DNA of 64,000 nucleotides, taken from contig WNYE01000099.1 of NCBI GenBank assembly GCA_021396245.1, forward strand, positions 1-64,000. The letters run 5' to 3'. Shown here piece after piece: positions 48,024-59,337 of the stretch. Numbering within the stretch: position 1 is the stretch's first letter; the number at the start of each line of letters is the position of its first letter. Both the position numbers and the translations under genes were made by a program. Below the pieces are notes generated by a model, which did not search any database, had not been told where the DNA came from, and worked only from the letters and a program-made list of their open reading frames with translations. Origin of the DNA: Sporothrix humicola. Its lineage: Eukaryota > Ascomycota > Sordariomycetes > Ophiostomatales > Ophiostomataceae.

Positions 48024-50306
48024 ATGGAGGACTGAAGACGGTCGGCTTTCTGGTGAGGGTGATTTTGACTGATATACTCTTTCGGGGAGCCGACCACCCA
48101 CACTCTTTGTTGACAATCCCTTTCCGTACATACATTTTTTCTTTGCATCCCGACTTCGTTTCGACCCTCACAAATCTCTACACAAATCTACAAGCATAAT
48201 AGCAACTGTTTTCGGCAGTTGAGGGCCGACCCTTTTTTAGTTTCCTATAATCTAGTCCAATATCCAGTACATTCTGAAAATTGAATATGTGGTGAAGTAT
48301 ATGTATAGAATCTATTGTTTACATGTGTCGCAATTGTCACCAAGCTGCTATGAATTGGTCAAATTTCAAGTCCCGACTATTCTACAGATGCTCTGCTGCT
48401 CGGGATCGTATTTTTGGACAGGAACATAATTTTGTGCCGTCCGCCCAAGGCAGTTAAAGGCGCCAGATACCCACTGGTTCGCTCAGGTCTTCTCAGTCCT
48501 CAATGCAGCTGGGTAGCTCCTTCCTCGTTTTTTTTTCTTTTTTATCGTCCTCTCCCCTCCCCCACCTTCCTCTATTGTAAGCAGAGAGCAGTGGGCACCA
48601 TAAGCACGCGTCCTGCACTCTCTATCCATTCACTTCTCTGTCCTTCTATCTTCTCCAGTAACCCAGGGAATAGGAGCGATAGTGTGCCACTGCCTAGAAG
48701 AGCTGCCCTCCATTATTATGTGTACTACGCAGGCCTCTCGTGCACTCTGCTTTCGTGCCCTTCACGCTACTACCCTATCCTCCCACCCATTGTCTGTGAA
48801 TTATGTGCCGTGCAAGCTTCCACCCAGAGCCCTCGCAAGCTATATAGCTGGCCAGCTTCCTCGAGGCCAAACAGCATTGCGAAATGCACGTTTCTCATCC
48901 AGTTCTATATACAAACAGGGGAGGACTTCAACTTCCTGCCCTTCCAAATAGGAATGATTGATTACAATTTCTATATTCAGCTTGTTCCAAGTTCAATAGC
49001 GCGTAGATCAATGTGCCAAAAGTCTGCCAAAAAAGTCAACTTATACGCAGCACAAAATGTAGTTGCACCTGCTGGGAGGTCGCACTACAGCGGCAGGTCG
49101 GGTACCTGCATTGGCGGCTGCCACCAGTCCCACAGCATCGAGGGCTTGCATGTTCCCGCCACTACAGCTACTATCTCCACCCACACATCTTGGGCTTCAC
49201 ATTGTGTTGAATAGAGTCATTGCAAGGCATTGTAGTCTGGCAGTCAAGTCGTAGAAAATAAGTTTCAATTGAAGTTCGTAGTATATATCAACTACTTCAA
49301 GTCCGTAGACAAATCTTTCTTTCTTTCTCCATCCTTCAACCTTCACCCTCAATCTTTCCTCTCCTCCTCCTTTCCTCCCTCTCACGGGGTATCTTCCATG
49401 CAAATAAGAAGCAACAGACGACAGAAAATGCAATCAGAAATACAAAGAAATCCGAGTCGACAAGCGACAAGAAACAAAGACAATGCAAAAGCCATGCAAG
49501 AGCCATGCTATGCAACAATCAACAAGACGACAAAAGAATATTGAAACGAAAAAGAACTTGAAGACGGAACAGAACAGAAACGAAAACAACCACTAGCAGC
49601 CATCGAAGAACATCCGGACAGGAATCACCGTCAATGCAGCGATCATCTCAAGCAGCCTTCCTTCTCAACTACGCCGGCAATGCAATGCAGTGGACAGAGG
49701 AAGCTTGGTGAAGACGCAAGAAATGAGCTCAAAGACATGCATCAGGCCGAAGACAGAATGATTCAATGACAAGACAAAAAGGTAAGTCTTGTTGCCAGCA
49801 AAAGTAAACCTTTTGTGTCTGGTCGTGGTTGAAATCATGGTGCTGACACAAAGCGCGGATGGTGTGGTTGAAAGTGGTGAGAAAAACAAAAGCCAGCGCA
49901 TCGAAGGTGCAGGCACTGGCAAAGCCAAAGCGTGGGCAGAAAAAAGCGTCAAGTGCGCAAAGGGTGGAATGGGGAAAGAGCCAGCGGTCGACAAACTGCA
50001 TCAGAGGCAGGAGCGAGTGGTGCGGCAAAAAGCAGAAGTGGGAAGGCGCCAAAAAACGGGGGAAGAACGAGCAAGTGCTCAACAACGGAAGGAGCCAAGA
50101 CGACAAGCGAGCCACGCCAGAATCGAGTCACGGACGCACGAGTCCACGCCCAAAACAATCAAAACAAACGAGACGAAATGCACGCGTTCGTTGTTTTGGT
50201 GAATGGGAGGGTGGCGAAAAGCGAGGCGAGAGACATGGTGGTAGTCGAAGTCGAGGCAGACTTGAGAGAACAGTGAGAGGGAGAGGAGAGGAGCGTGACT
50301 GACTGC
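48024..50306. other. Intergenic between convergent genes
   Basis: 3' flanks of the proline-rich gene and of the PEX20 locus. A plus-strand open frame of 266 codons (48414-49214) exists but lacks codon bias and similarity, so it is not accepted as a gene. Nothing else is seen. Confidence 0.55.
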
Positions 50307-51098
50307 TCAGTTCTCGTCCATGGGATCGTCGCTCTGGGGCTGCTGCACAAGGGGGGCGCTAGGGGCAGGCACCATGGGCGTAGGGACCATGGCGGGCACT
50401 GGGGCAGTGGGGATGGCCTCCTCAATGGCTGTGGCCGAACTGGCGACGCTATGGGCGTCGTCGTCGCTGATGGGGGCGCTGTTGCTGCTGTGGCTGCTGG
50501 TGTCGCTGTCGTTGACGCCGACATTGACGTTGTTGCTGCCCATGGTGGCGGGGACATGCAGGTGCTGCTGGTTCTGCTGGTACGTCCGAAGCATCAGGAG
50601 CTGCTGGCGCTGGAGCTCTTCCATCTGGTGCGGCAGGAGGTAATAGGGGTTCCGGACGTGGTGTTGTTGCTGTTGCTGCTGCTCCGGCTGCTGCTGGCGC
50701 TGGCGCTGGCGGGTGTTCAGGCTCCGCTGGCGAAGAGGCTGCACATATGCCTCCTGGCTCTGCCGGCGATTGGCCTCTTCAAATTCGTCCCGGGCCTGCT
50801 CCTGCTCGTTCAACATGTGGTCTGCAAGCATCAGCAGCAGGTGGCGTTCAGCGGTGGGCATGGCGGGCGAATCGGCCAGCAGCTGAAGTTGCGTGCGGGC
50901 CACTTCGAGGGCGTGGTAGCGTTCAACAGCCGCCAACGCGGATTCCACGTCGTGAATGCGGACATCGCGGTCCAGCTTGACCCGGTCCTGGATGTCCTGG
51001 CTGTCCTGGTACTGGTCAGCCTGGTCCTGGCCGGCCTGGTGGTCCTGGTCCACGCCGGGGCCGGGGTGGTGGGCACCCTCGTCGGCAGCTTCGGCCAT
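50307..51098 (-). CDS. 263-codon ORF in frame with PEX20, directly after its TAG
   Basis: This ORF starts with ATG at 51098, immediately after the PEX20 TAG (51101-51099) and in the same frame, so TAG-ATG are adjacent codons. It ends with TGA at 50307-50309. It is GC3-rich with clear coding character: an Asp/Gln-rich start, a helical segment (ALAAVERYHALEVARTQLQL, then MPTAERHLLLMLADHM), Gln tracts, and a Ser/Asp- and Pro/Ala-rich tail ending SDDPMDEN. It could be the C-terminal part of a longer PEX20 reached by stop-codon readthrough or RNA editing, a PEX20 part cut off by a sequencing or nonsense change, or a downstream cistron translated by reinitiation. No consensus intron around the TAG would remove it. 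No PTS1 is present. I do not recognise a domain. Confidence 0.6.
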   Translation of the reverse strand: MAEAADEGAHHPGPGVDQDHQAGQDQADQYQDSQDIQDRVKLDRDVRIHDVESALAAVERYHALEVARTQLQLLADSPAMPTAERHLLLMLADHMLNEQEQARDEFEEANRRQSQEAYVQPLRQRSLNTRQRQRQQQPEQQQQQQHHVRNPYYLLPHQMEELQRQQLLMLRTYQQNQQHLHVPATMGSNNVNVGVNDSDTSSHSSNSAPISDDDAHSVASSATAIEEAIPTAPVPAMVPTPMVPAPSAPLVQQPQSDDPMDEN

Positions 51099-52381
51099 CT
51101 AGGCCGTTGCCGTGTCCGAGGGGCCACTGTCCATGCCGCCGTCCATGCTAGAGGGGCCCGGTTCCTGGTTGGGCGAAGTGGCGGTGGGCGAGGTAGAGCC
51201 AGGCTCAATGGGCTCGCCAGTCTGGCCATCGACCAGGTTGTCGCCCTGGACGGTGACTTCGCGAGTGTGGATACGGCGCATCAGGCGCAGGAAGCTGGAC
51301 TCCTGGAAGCGCGTGTTGCCGCCGAGAGTGTCGACGATTTGACCGGCGGTGCGGGCAAGGTCGTCCTGGTCGCGCGCCAGATCCTGTTGAGCTTGCTCCT
51401 GCTCGGCAGCAGCCAAGTCCTCCGCAGTAGGGGGAATGGCTTCACCTTCAATGCCCTCAGACTCGGCCAGGCGTTGAGCGTCGAGCTCGTCGGCCAGGTT
51501 CTCGAGGATGGCGTCGACGTCCTGAGCTTCATTGGCGGCGGCAGTCTGCTCCTCGGCCGTGGGTCCGTGGCGGGCCATCCACGAGTCCATTTCGGACTGG
51601 AAGTCGTGGTTGGACTCGACGGCGGCGAAACGCGCCTCGAGCTCGGCCTCAGTGAGGCCGGCAACACCGCTCGGGGCGCTGGACTGCTGCTGCTGCTCTT
51701 GGAGAGCGACATGGCCTGGAAAGTGCGGCATGGTGGTCGTGGCTGAAGGTGCAAAGGCGTTCTGTTGGCCGTAGGCAAACGGCTGCGATGCAAACTGGGG
51801 CTGATTGTAGTTTGACAAATAAGCTGGAGACTGGCCCATCATGCCAGACGAAAAGTGCTGGAGACGGTTCACGGCCTGCAGTGGCTGCTGTGGAGCATAG
51901 GCAGAGCGAGGAGGGGCGCCAGGAGCAGTGGCCAGACCAGAAGCAGAAGGGGCACCAGCGCCGCCAGCAGCAAACTCGGCCGCCCAGTTAGCGTGCGTGT
52001 TGGCCTGGGCGTGAGGGCCAAACCGTGCAGCCTGAGGATGCTGTGCGTGCGGTCCCATCTGTTGAAAGGCAGGCGGCATATGAGGCTGCATCGCGTGCAT
52101 GTTCATGTCTGGTCCCATCATGGGGTCGGCCTGGAACGCAGCACCGCCAGCAGCAAACGCGCGCGCCTCGGCCTCGTTGCTCACTCCATTGGCAGAGCGG
52201 AAGTTCTGAGATGTTAGTAAAAGGCACAAAAAACGAGGAGCACAGAAATGAGTAGAGAGAGGGGGCTCACCGAAGGGCCTGCACGGCCGGCAGCACGGTC
52301 TTGGTGGACGGAGCGGTCGCGGTTGACGTGCTCGCTGAAGCTCTTGAGCGCCGTCGACGGGCCACAGAGATTGTCCGACAT
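51099..52381 (-). CDS. PEX20: Peroxin 20, PTS2 co-receptor
   Basis: Fungal co-receptor that works with PEX7 to import PTS2 proteins into peroxisomes, cycling between cytosol and peroxisome. Exon 1 is 52381-52271 (37 codons), the intron 52270-52206 (GTGAGC, ACTAAC, CTCAG), exon 2 52205-51099; 405 residues in all. The N-terminus MSDNLCGPSTALKSF carries the conserved Cys6 used for ubiquitin-dependent recycling in this family. FRSANGVSNEAEARAF follows directly after the junction, confirming the splice. A WxxxF motif (WAAEF, about 111-115) fits PEX14/PEX13 docking. The PEX7-binding C-terminal region shows LTEAELEARFAAVE and FQSEMDSWMARHGP, then LMRRIHTREVTVQG. An ORF read through the intron would give a longer but wrong N-terminus. 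The gene shares a 1.75-kb divergent upstream region with SEC13. The stop TAG is followed at once by a further in-frame ORF. Confidence 0.92.
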
Positions 52382-54130
52382 CGTGGCGGTTGTGAAGGCG
52401 AGAAGACGAGACAGAAATCGAGGTGACGGATGCGATGAGAAGACGAGAAGAGCCGAAAGTCACTTGACGATGTAACGAAGGAACGAGACGAGCGTAGTGA
52501 ATGATCGACGTTGCGTCACAAGTCTTGGAAGAGAGCGTGAGCCAAGACGACGTGAATGGCGAGGCAGACAAGTTGAAGTTTCGTGTGAAGAACGAGTAAC
52601 AAAAAAAAAAAAAAAAAAAGACGAGAGAAAAGCGATACGAAAGAACGTCGTCGGTCTTGAGAAAGCGAGGCGAAAAGCGTTGAGCAAGAACCGAGAAAAT
52701 GAAAGACGGACGAGGTTGAAGAAGGAAGGGTTCAGAACGAAAGAGTGGTCAAGATGAATAGAAGGGTGGCTTTAAGTACGTTCTGGTGGGTGACAGTTGT
52801 GTCCGGAGAGGAAAGGGACGAATGTGCGTGTAAGACGATGGTTCGCTATTGTCGCAGGTATTGGCTTGCTCGACGGTAATGAAAACGCAGGAAAGGTCGG
52901 AACAGTCTCCACAACAGGCAACTGACAGCTGACAAAAGACTATCTACTCCGGGATGCAGACAATGAGGTCAATGCCATTCTTTGCGGGGAGAAGCGCTCG
53001 TGGAAATCAAAAGTCGAGTTTCGAGGGCGAGGAGAATGACGGCACTTTGCGGGAGTGGAAAGCGGCTTTTGGTGGGGTGCGGCCGTCTAAGAGCGAGAGA
53101 GAAGCGTCGACAATGATGGTAATCTTGACAATGCGGTGCGTCTTTGCCGTACTTCTTGGGAACAATATCTCGAGATCGCTCAGGCAAGTACAGGAAATCG
53201 TCACACATATGAATGTCGTTGGAAAGAGCAGAGTTGACCTTCCTCCATCTTTCGCCTCGGGAAAAACCAAGGGAGACAAGCGCCGGCAACGGCTCAATAC
53301 TTCTCTAATATGGCACTACTGCTCAGCATGGATGGAGCATTCTGGGGCATCTCTCCCGGCTTAGAAAGCTGCCCTGCCCCGCTCTTATTAGCTGTCTTGG
53401 GCGCGACAATAGCGCATTTTCCGCAGCAGAATCGCAAGCTTGTGACAGCGAGGACCGAGGACGCTATGCCGCCACCGCACAGGGCCCTGTATTACAGGCA
53501 GTTTGCCCGCTATTGTCTGCCGTAAAAAAGCGGGTCTTCATTCACTGTTTGTTCCCCTGTTTCCCTCATGACAAAATAAAGTGGGGACCTCGAGCTTTGT
53601 TGCCTTCCCCTTTTTGGCGGGCCCGGAATTAGTATTTGTCCTTTTGGCAGGAGACCAGGCCAGCACCTAACAACGGCAGGCAGGTCCCCTCTGTCCTCTG
53701 TAGCGCCCCTGACCAATAGGGAGCTGCAGACGCCATTGGGACAGATTGGCGGGAAGGAAGGGGGGCAGCATTCAACGTCAATAGCAAGGCAGGAGCGAAG
53801 AGCATCTCGACAGCGAAAGGAGAGGACAACAAAAGGAGCAAAAAAGAACACGCGCGCAAGCGGACACGATTACGACTTTTCTTTCTCTCGTTCTCCATTC
53901 GCAACCACGACCACGAGCTCCACGTCAGCCTTTTCCAGCTTTGCCTTTCTTGCTTTCAGCCATTCTGCACCCACAACAAGCTCTCAACGAGACCCTTTCT
54001 CTCACCCCACCCTATCCCGTCTCTCGATTTCACGATAGCTCTCGATCACAACAATAGATTTTGAGGACTGCCACGACCGCTCCCCGTCTACCTCTTCCTC
54101 TCCTCTCCTTCCAACCGCAAATCAGACACA
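52382..54130. promoter_or_regulatory. Divergent upstream region of PEX20 and SEC13
   Basis: No gene is supported in this 1.75-kb interval. It contains a poly-A run at 52601-52619 (poly dA:dT, often nucleosome-depleted in fungal promoters) about 220 bases upstream of the PEX20 ATG, and a C/T-rich leader just before the SEC13 ATG. Confidence 0.6.
52601..52619. repeat. Poly-A run of 19
   Basis: Nineteen consecutive A bases (plus strand) in the divergent PEX20/SEC13 upstream region. Confidence 0.9.
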
Positions 54131-55188
54131 ATGGTACAGACAGCTACTCTCCCCGAGGCACCTCCCCCATGCGCGGCACTTGACCGCCTCGCCGACAGTA
54201 TCTCGCCATTGAGACCTTGACTTCGATCTCGGAGCTTCCTATGCTAACATTCTCTTCTCCTCCCTCCTCCCAGGCCACACGACCCGCCTCCAACGCCAAC
54301 CACGATGGCATGATCCACGACGTCGCCCTCGACTACTACGGCCGCCGCATGGCCACCTGCTCCAGCGACCGCAAAATCAAAATCTTTGAGATCGAGGGCG
54401 AAGCCCAGCGGTTAGTAGAGACGCTCAAGGGCCACGAGGCCGCCGTCTGGTCTGTCAGCTGGGCCCACCCCAAGTACGGCAGCATCCTGGCGTCCGCCAG
54501 CTACGACGGCAAAGTGTTCATCTGGCGCGAGCAGGCCGGCACCTGGCAGCGTCTCTTTGACTTTGCCCTGCACAAGGCGTCGGTCAACCTCGTTTCCTGG
54601 TCGCCCCACGAGGCCGGCTGTCTGCTGGCGTGCGCGTCGTCCGACGGCGCCGTCTCTGTCCTCGAGTTCAAGGATAACAGCTTCGAGCACACCACCTTCC
54701 CCGCCCACGGCCTCGGCGTCAACGGCGTCTCCTGGGCGCCCGCCACGTCCGCCGGCAGCCTGATCTCGAGCAACCCCGCACCCTCCGCCGCCGGCAACCG
54801 CCGCTTTGTCACGGGCGGCAGCGACAACGTCCTGCGCATCTGGGCCTGGGACCCGGCCACGTCCGCCTACGTCGCCGAGGGCGAGCCGCTCACGGGCCAC
54901 TCCGACTGGGTCCGCGACGTCGCCTGGAGCCCCACCGTCCTCCAAAAGAGCTACATTGCCAGCGCCTCCCAGGACAAGACCGTGCGCATCTGGACCGCCG
55001 ACGCCCAGGCACCGGGCGCCAACGGCGGCTGGTCCAGCAAAGTTTTGGAGTTTGACACGCCCGTGTGGCGCGTCAACTGGAGCCTGAGCGGCAACGTCCT
55101 GGCCGTCAGCACTGCCAACAACAAGATTACAATGTGGAAGGAGAACCTCAAGGGCGAGTGGGAGTCGGTCAAGACGATGGGTGCGTAG
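54131..55188 (+). CDS. SEC13: SEC13, COPII coat and nuclear pore WD40 protein
   Basis: Beta-propeller subunit of the COPII outer coat (with SEC31) and of the Y-shaped nuclear pore complex; in fungi also in the SEACAT complex. Exon 1 is only the ATG (54131-54133). A 140-nt intron follows (GTACAG donor directly after ATG, TATGCTAAC branch, CTCCCAG acceptor ending at 54273), then exon 2 54274-55188: 305 residues, the usual SEC13 length. Six WD repeats are visible: MIHDVALDYYGRRMATCSSD, KGHEAAVWSVSWAHP, HKASVNLVSWSPHE, AHGLGVNGVSWAP, GHSDWVRDVAWSP and DTPVWRVNWSLSGNVLAVS. The seventh blade is supplied by SEC31 or NUP145C in known structures. If the ATG at 54131 were not used, the next in-frame Met would cut into blade 1, so the ATG-only exon is the best model. 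It is divergent from PEX20 and convergent with the next gene. Confidence 0.94.
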
Positions 55189-55792
55189 GTGACTGTCGGA
55201 GTGTGTGTCGGCCTTTAATACATGCGGAGTGTCCTTTTTCTGTTTTTATCATGATGTTATTTATGCTCTATTGACTGGGTTTTGATCAAAATATATCAAA
55301 AGAACGGCGAGTTTTAGAATTGGGACCATCTTTTCATGTGCTCATGTCTGATTCATATCTTCCCGACCATCTTCGTAACTCGGTTTAGGAAGATCTAGAT
55401 ATGATAGTGAATACAGCTTTTACTAGTAACGAAATGTCTCGAAATGTGTGTGTCATATTATTAGCTACATGCTGTGTTTTAATCAACATCAGATTCATTT
55501 GTGTATTTCATAAAATTTGATTTATTTTCCCTTGTATTTTTTATTTTGCCTTTCATGTACTGGAAAAAAATTGCGAATAAAAATATATAGTTTGAAGTGA
55601 TATGTACAACTATAAAAAAACTTATTATGGAATAGTTTTGTTGTTTCAACAACAATTTCATTTTAAATTCTAGAGAAAATTTAAAACCTGGAAACACCTG
55701 CAACTGTACCAGAATCAATAAAATAATTTTAACTAAATCAAACTATTAACCTTGCTTCAACACCACTCTCGGTCACCAATCACCACAGTACA
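55189..55792. other. AT-rich region between convergent 3' ends
   Basis: The shared 3' flank of SEC13 (plus) and the sorbosone-dehydrogenase-like gene (minus). From about 55.45 to 55.75 kb it is very A/T-rich with AATAAA-like elements on both strands, consistent with two poly(A) sites facing each other. No coding signal. Confidence 0.7.
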
Positions 55793-57180
55793 TTATGCGT
55801 GCACATAAACGCCACGTCTCTTGCGGGTTTTGGAGGCCCGGCACCTGCTCCCACCACCGGTGGTTGCTTGCTTCTGGAGTACATAGATCTCGCCCGTTGT
55901 ATCCGAGGACACAAAGATGCGGCCCTTGCTGTCCATGGCCAGGCCGACTGGACGGAAGCACTGGCCCGGGCAGACGCTCAGATCTGCATTCGTTAGGATG
56001 TCCTGTGCTGCTATCTTGCTGTCCGAGGGCTCGACAGGATGGCCGCCCGCAAAAGCAACCTCAGAGACCTTGTAGCCAATCGGCTCGGGACGGTCCCAGC
56101 TGCCGTGGAAGCTAATGTAAGCGGCCGAGCCGTCCGGTGCAAACAAAAGATCGAGCGGTGCCTGGTGTGCCTGAAAGGTGAGGCGGGGCGGCTTGTAGCT
56201 GGCGGCACAAATCTGGTCGTTGATGGTCGACGTCTGGACCATGGAGAACTGGTCGCCGACCTTGAGGGTGCCCGGGCTGGGGAAATTGGTGGTGTCCCAG
56301 AGGACAAAGCACATTGGGTAGCCAAAGTTGGGCGCGGTTTGGGGCGTGATCTGGCTGACGGGGCCGTGGTAGTTGAGCTCCTCGCCCGGGTTGTCGTTGT
56401 GAATGTCCAGAGCATCACGGAAGACGTCGTCCATCGAGTTCTCGACGCTGTACAGGTTGTAGCTCGTGGGGTCTTCGGCGAGGCCGACCGAGTTGCGCAG
56501 GCCCCAGCCGATCACGTCTCCATCAGTGTAGAGGTAGGGGAACTGGCCGACCTGGGAGCTGCTGACGTCAAAGGCGCGAATCTGCGAGTGGCCGGACGAG
56601 AGAGTCTGGGCCTGCTGGTCATTGTTGCTGATACTGCCGCGAGAGACGAGCAGTTTGGTCGTTGCTGAAGGCTTGTCCTTCGTTAAAAGCAGAGTACGCG
56701 ACACATGGTCGGTGCCGTCCATGCCTGTTACCAAGATTCGTCTGGAGTCGCCATAGGCAGTGCCGGTGCTGCTGTCATAGTCCCACGAGTAGACATTGTT
56801 GGACGACGAGGCATAAAGCGTGCCGGCGTCTCTCTCGAGCTCGATGCTGTGGTTGAGCTGCACGCTGTTAGTGGTGTTTATGTTTATACCGGGGCTTGAG
56901 CACTTACATCAGTCTGATCAACAACTGAGGTGCTCGTCTTGACAACCAGACAAGTATCGCCGTAGTCATCAAAGGTGATGCGTTTGATGCCCCTGCCGGA
57001 CTCAACCACGAGAAGAGCACCGGAATCGTCAAAGAGAATCGACCGCGGCGTTGATAGTCCTGAGACAACTAGCTGAGCCGTCCATCCTGGAGCGACGACG
57101 GGTGCACTGTGAACCGGCGTCAAGACAAATTGACAGAATGAGGGCCCCGTTGGAAGCGACGGAATCGAGGGTGCAGACAT
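55793..57180 (-). CDS. Sorbosone/glucose dehydrogenase-like beta-propeller protein
   Basis: Six-bladed propeller of the glucose/L-sorbosone dehydrogenase (GSDH) type; the bacterial relatives are PQQ-dependent sugar oxidases, the fungal ones are mostly of unknown substrate and usually secreted. Exons 57180-56908 and 56857-55793, intron of 50 nt (GTAAGT; CTAACAG just upstream, acceptor GTGCAG). The join VVDQTD-LNHSIELERDAGTLYASS fits the family, giving 445 residues. Visible elements: GLSTPRSILFDDSGALLVVE, YTDGDVIGWGLRNSVGLAED, ENSMDDV, FAPDGSAAYISFHGSWDR, PVGLAMDSKGRIFVSSDTTG. The C-terminus is basic (CRASKTRKRRG). The N-terminus MSAPSIPSLP lacks a convincing signal peptide; family members often have one before a C-x-LTP-x-H-SAPVV segment, here SFCQFVLTPVHSAPVV. 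So an upstream exon (possible acceptor CATTATTCAG shortly before the ATG) or loss of secretion are both possible. Confidence 0.85.
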
Positions 57181-58351
57181 TGTTGCTGCCCGTGGTGATG
57201 TCTGAATAATGGACTGCTATCAAGTTGAGCGACGATCTTGACGGCAATTGATCGAGTGATTGCCACGATGCCGATGATGATTGTGACGGCCTCACAGTAT
57301 CGAAAAAGGCGAAGGAGAGTCAACTTCTACCATTGAGATATTATCTTACCCCTTTTCGCTCCTTCTCGTTTTCAGTTCTGGTCATGGAAGGTGCGACTAT
57401 CACACAACGGTCGTACCTGTCATCTTTCGCATCGGATATGCATCGTGCCTTCCAAATTCATCGCGTTCTGCTGGCGCCACCAAATTCACCCCACGGCAGT
57501 TACGGTGAATGGACATAAAATGGGATCTCAAAATCGCTGTTACGGTTCTGTTCTGCCTTTTATTGATTTCGTGACTACCCAATATGGATATGTGTTGAGC
57601 GGAAAGCGGCAATAGCGCGTTCGCCTCGACCTCAGCTGAAGGCCTAGACGCCCAACCAGCACATCAACATGCAAGCTTAGAGCTCTGAATTAGGGCGGAC
57701 GCCACAGCAATTTTACAGGCGAGATGCAAAAGAAGCGATGGGTTGATGCAAGGGCCCATATTCCGCGTGCTCGGCCGTTAACGCAGAGCTGAAAGTACAA
57801 TAGTTAATTGACACGGAGAAGTAAACAAAGGTGCAAAAAAGAATCTGTTAAATATCATGCTTGCCCTATCTGAACGCACTGTACTGAGTAATATATTCCA
57901 AAAAGCAGAAAACACAAAAAGACAAGACGGGCCAAAACTGAGTGATGTGCAAGAAAAGGTAAGGAAATGCAAAAGGAAAAAAAGGAGAGAACAAGACTGC
58001 AGACCATGACAAAGGAAATTATGTGTAAGAGAGTGATGATAAACCAGGAAGAGAGGCATACTGATGATAATATGATGCCCGGAAGAATATAAACGCACAT
58101 GGTGCTGTTGTCATCTTGTCCTCATTGTTTAGAACAAACAGTGAAGATGGACACAAAAAAGGGTGAAGTAGGGGGGTATTACGAAATGAAGAAAGCAAAA
58201 TAACAAGAGAGTAAAAACAAATTGAATAGAGGAATTTGCCTCTTTTCGACCAGCCTTTCATGGGCGGTCACTTTTTTATGGGTGTGTTTTTTTTTTATGT
58301 TTGTTCGTTTTCGTTTTTCGTTTTTCTGTTTCGTCATCGTCTGTCGTTTTC
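57181..58351. other. Intergenic, 5' flank of the propeller gene and 3' flank of the WHI2-like gene
   Basis: No gene is supported. A short hydrophobic open frame just upstream (57323-57120, minus) contains TIIIGIVAITRSIAVKIVAQ and could be a missed signal-anchor exon of the propeller gene, but no good donor connects it. Confidence 0.5.
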
Positions 58352-59337
58352 CTAGCGGAGGCCAATCACCGACATCTCCAGGGTCCAGACGCGCCGGATC
58401 CAGACCTTGAGCGGGCCGTCGACGCCGTCGACCTGGTCGAGCTGGACGCCCTCCCACCAGCACCGGCGCGCGGGCTTGCGCCAGAACAGCAGCAGCTTCT
58501 GGGCCATGCCGACGGCGTTGTTGCTCATCTCGTTGCCGCGGATGTCGGACCGCAGCCGCGCCAGCGCTAGGCTGCAGATGACGGCCTTGTTGGGCTCGCC
58601 GGCGCGGTGGCCCCAGGCGTCGTCGTGGTCAAAGCCGCCGGCCGTGAGCATCTCGATGAGGTGCGCCTCGGTGGTGCCCGGCTCGTCGCTCCGCTTAAGG
58701 CCCGAAAAGATGCCGTTTTGGCGCAGCAGGGCCTGGGCGGCGGCGCGCTTGACCTCGATCATCTCGCCCTGCTGCATGTCGGAGCGTGGGGGGATGACAT
58801 AAAAGTCCAAGTCTTCCCGAAGGACAATGATGCCGGCGCGCTTGGAGGCGTCCGCATCGACACCGCCGGCGTCGGCGAGGGCGTTGTCCTGCGCAGGGTT
58901 GGATGCTGCGTCGGTGGGGATGGACTGGGCGACGTTGCGGAAGAAGTCGAGCATGTACTGCAGCGAAGCCGGGTCGTACTGAATGTGTTAGGGATGCACT
59001 TCGTCTCTCATACAATTGGGGGCGGCGGACTTACATCAACCTGGATGGCGTCGTTGTCGTTGTAGCCGCCCATGTGGCCCTCGGGGAAGAGTCCGTTGGG
59101 GAAGAGGGACAGCAGGACAAACTCGGGGAGCGTCAACAGCTCGTCTCGGGACAGGACGAAGCGGGTGCCCCGCAGGTCCATGGCAATCGTCTCATCAAGA
59201 CCGACATCGTCTACTGGGTTAGCGAGGTTCATAATTCATCTTCTAGTAGGTCCTGTCTTACTGCTCAGGTTGTTGATGGGCGGGCCTCCTTGCTGCACCT
59301 GGGTAATGATGCTCGAGGCACCTCCGGCGGCCGCCAT
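58352..59337 (-). CDS. WHI2-like BTB-domain stress/growth regulator
   Basis: Relative of yeast Whi2 and of filamentous-fungal phosphatase-activator proteins, which use a BTB/POZ-type fold in the general stress response and, in yeast, TORC1 control. Exons from the first ATG: 59337-59262, 59213-59035 and 58978-58352; introns 59261-59214 (GTAAGA, GCTAAC, CCCAG) and 59034-58979 (GTAAGT, CCTAAC, TTCAG); 293 residues. The BTB core reads LDETIAMDLRGTRFVLSRDE, LLTLPEFVLLSLFPNGLFPE, GHMGGYNDNDAIQVD-YDPASLQYMLDFFRNV. The C-terminal half contains RAGIIVLREDLDFYVIPP and ends with LKVWIRRVWTLEMSVIGLR. The frame stays open for 211 codons upstream of MAAAGG without any ATG (see the upstream entry); the text just before it resembles the N-terminal part of homologues, so the short form may not be the only product. 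Family identification is from memory of the motif. Confidence 0.75.

Noticed and set aside
46923..48131. 402-codon minus-strand ORF over the proline-rich gene
   Set aside because: Proline and alanine codons leave no antisense stops; the Gly/Arg/Leu-rich product is an artefact, while the plus strand has a signal peptide and a proper intron.
48414..49214. 266-codon plus-strand ORF
   Set aside because: Longer than expected by chance but without codon bias, domain or promoter; Cys/Ser/Tyr-rich random-looking composition. A conservation search would decide.
50295..51746. 483-codon plus-strand ORF over PEX20 and the downstream ORF
   Set aside because: Antisense shadow of Gln/Ala-rich coding sequence; no start context or domain.
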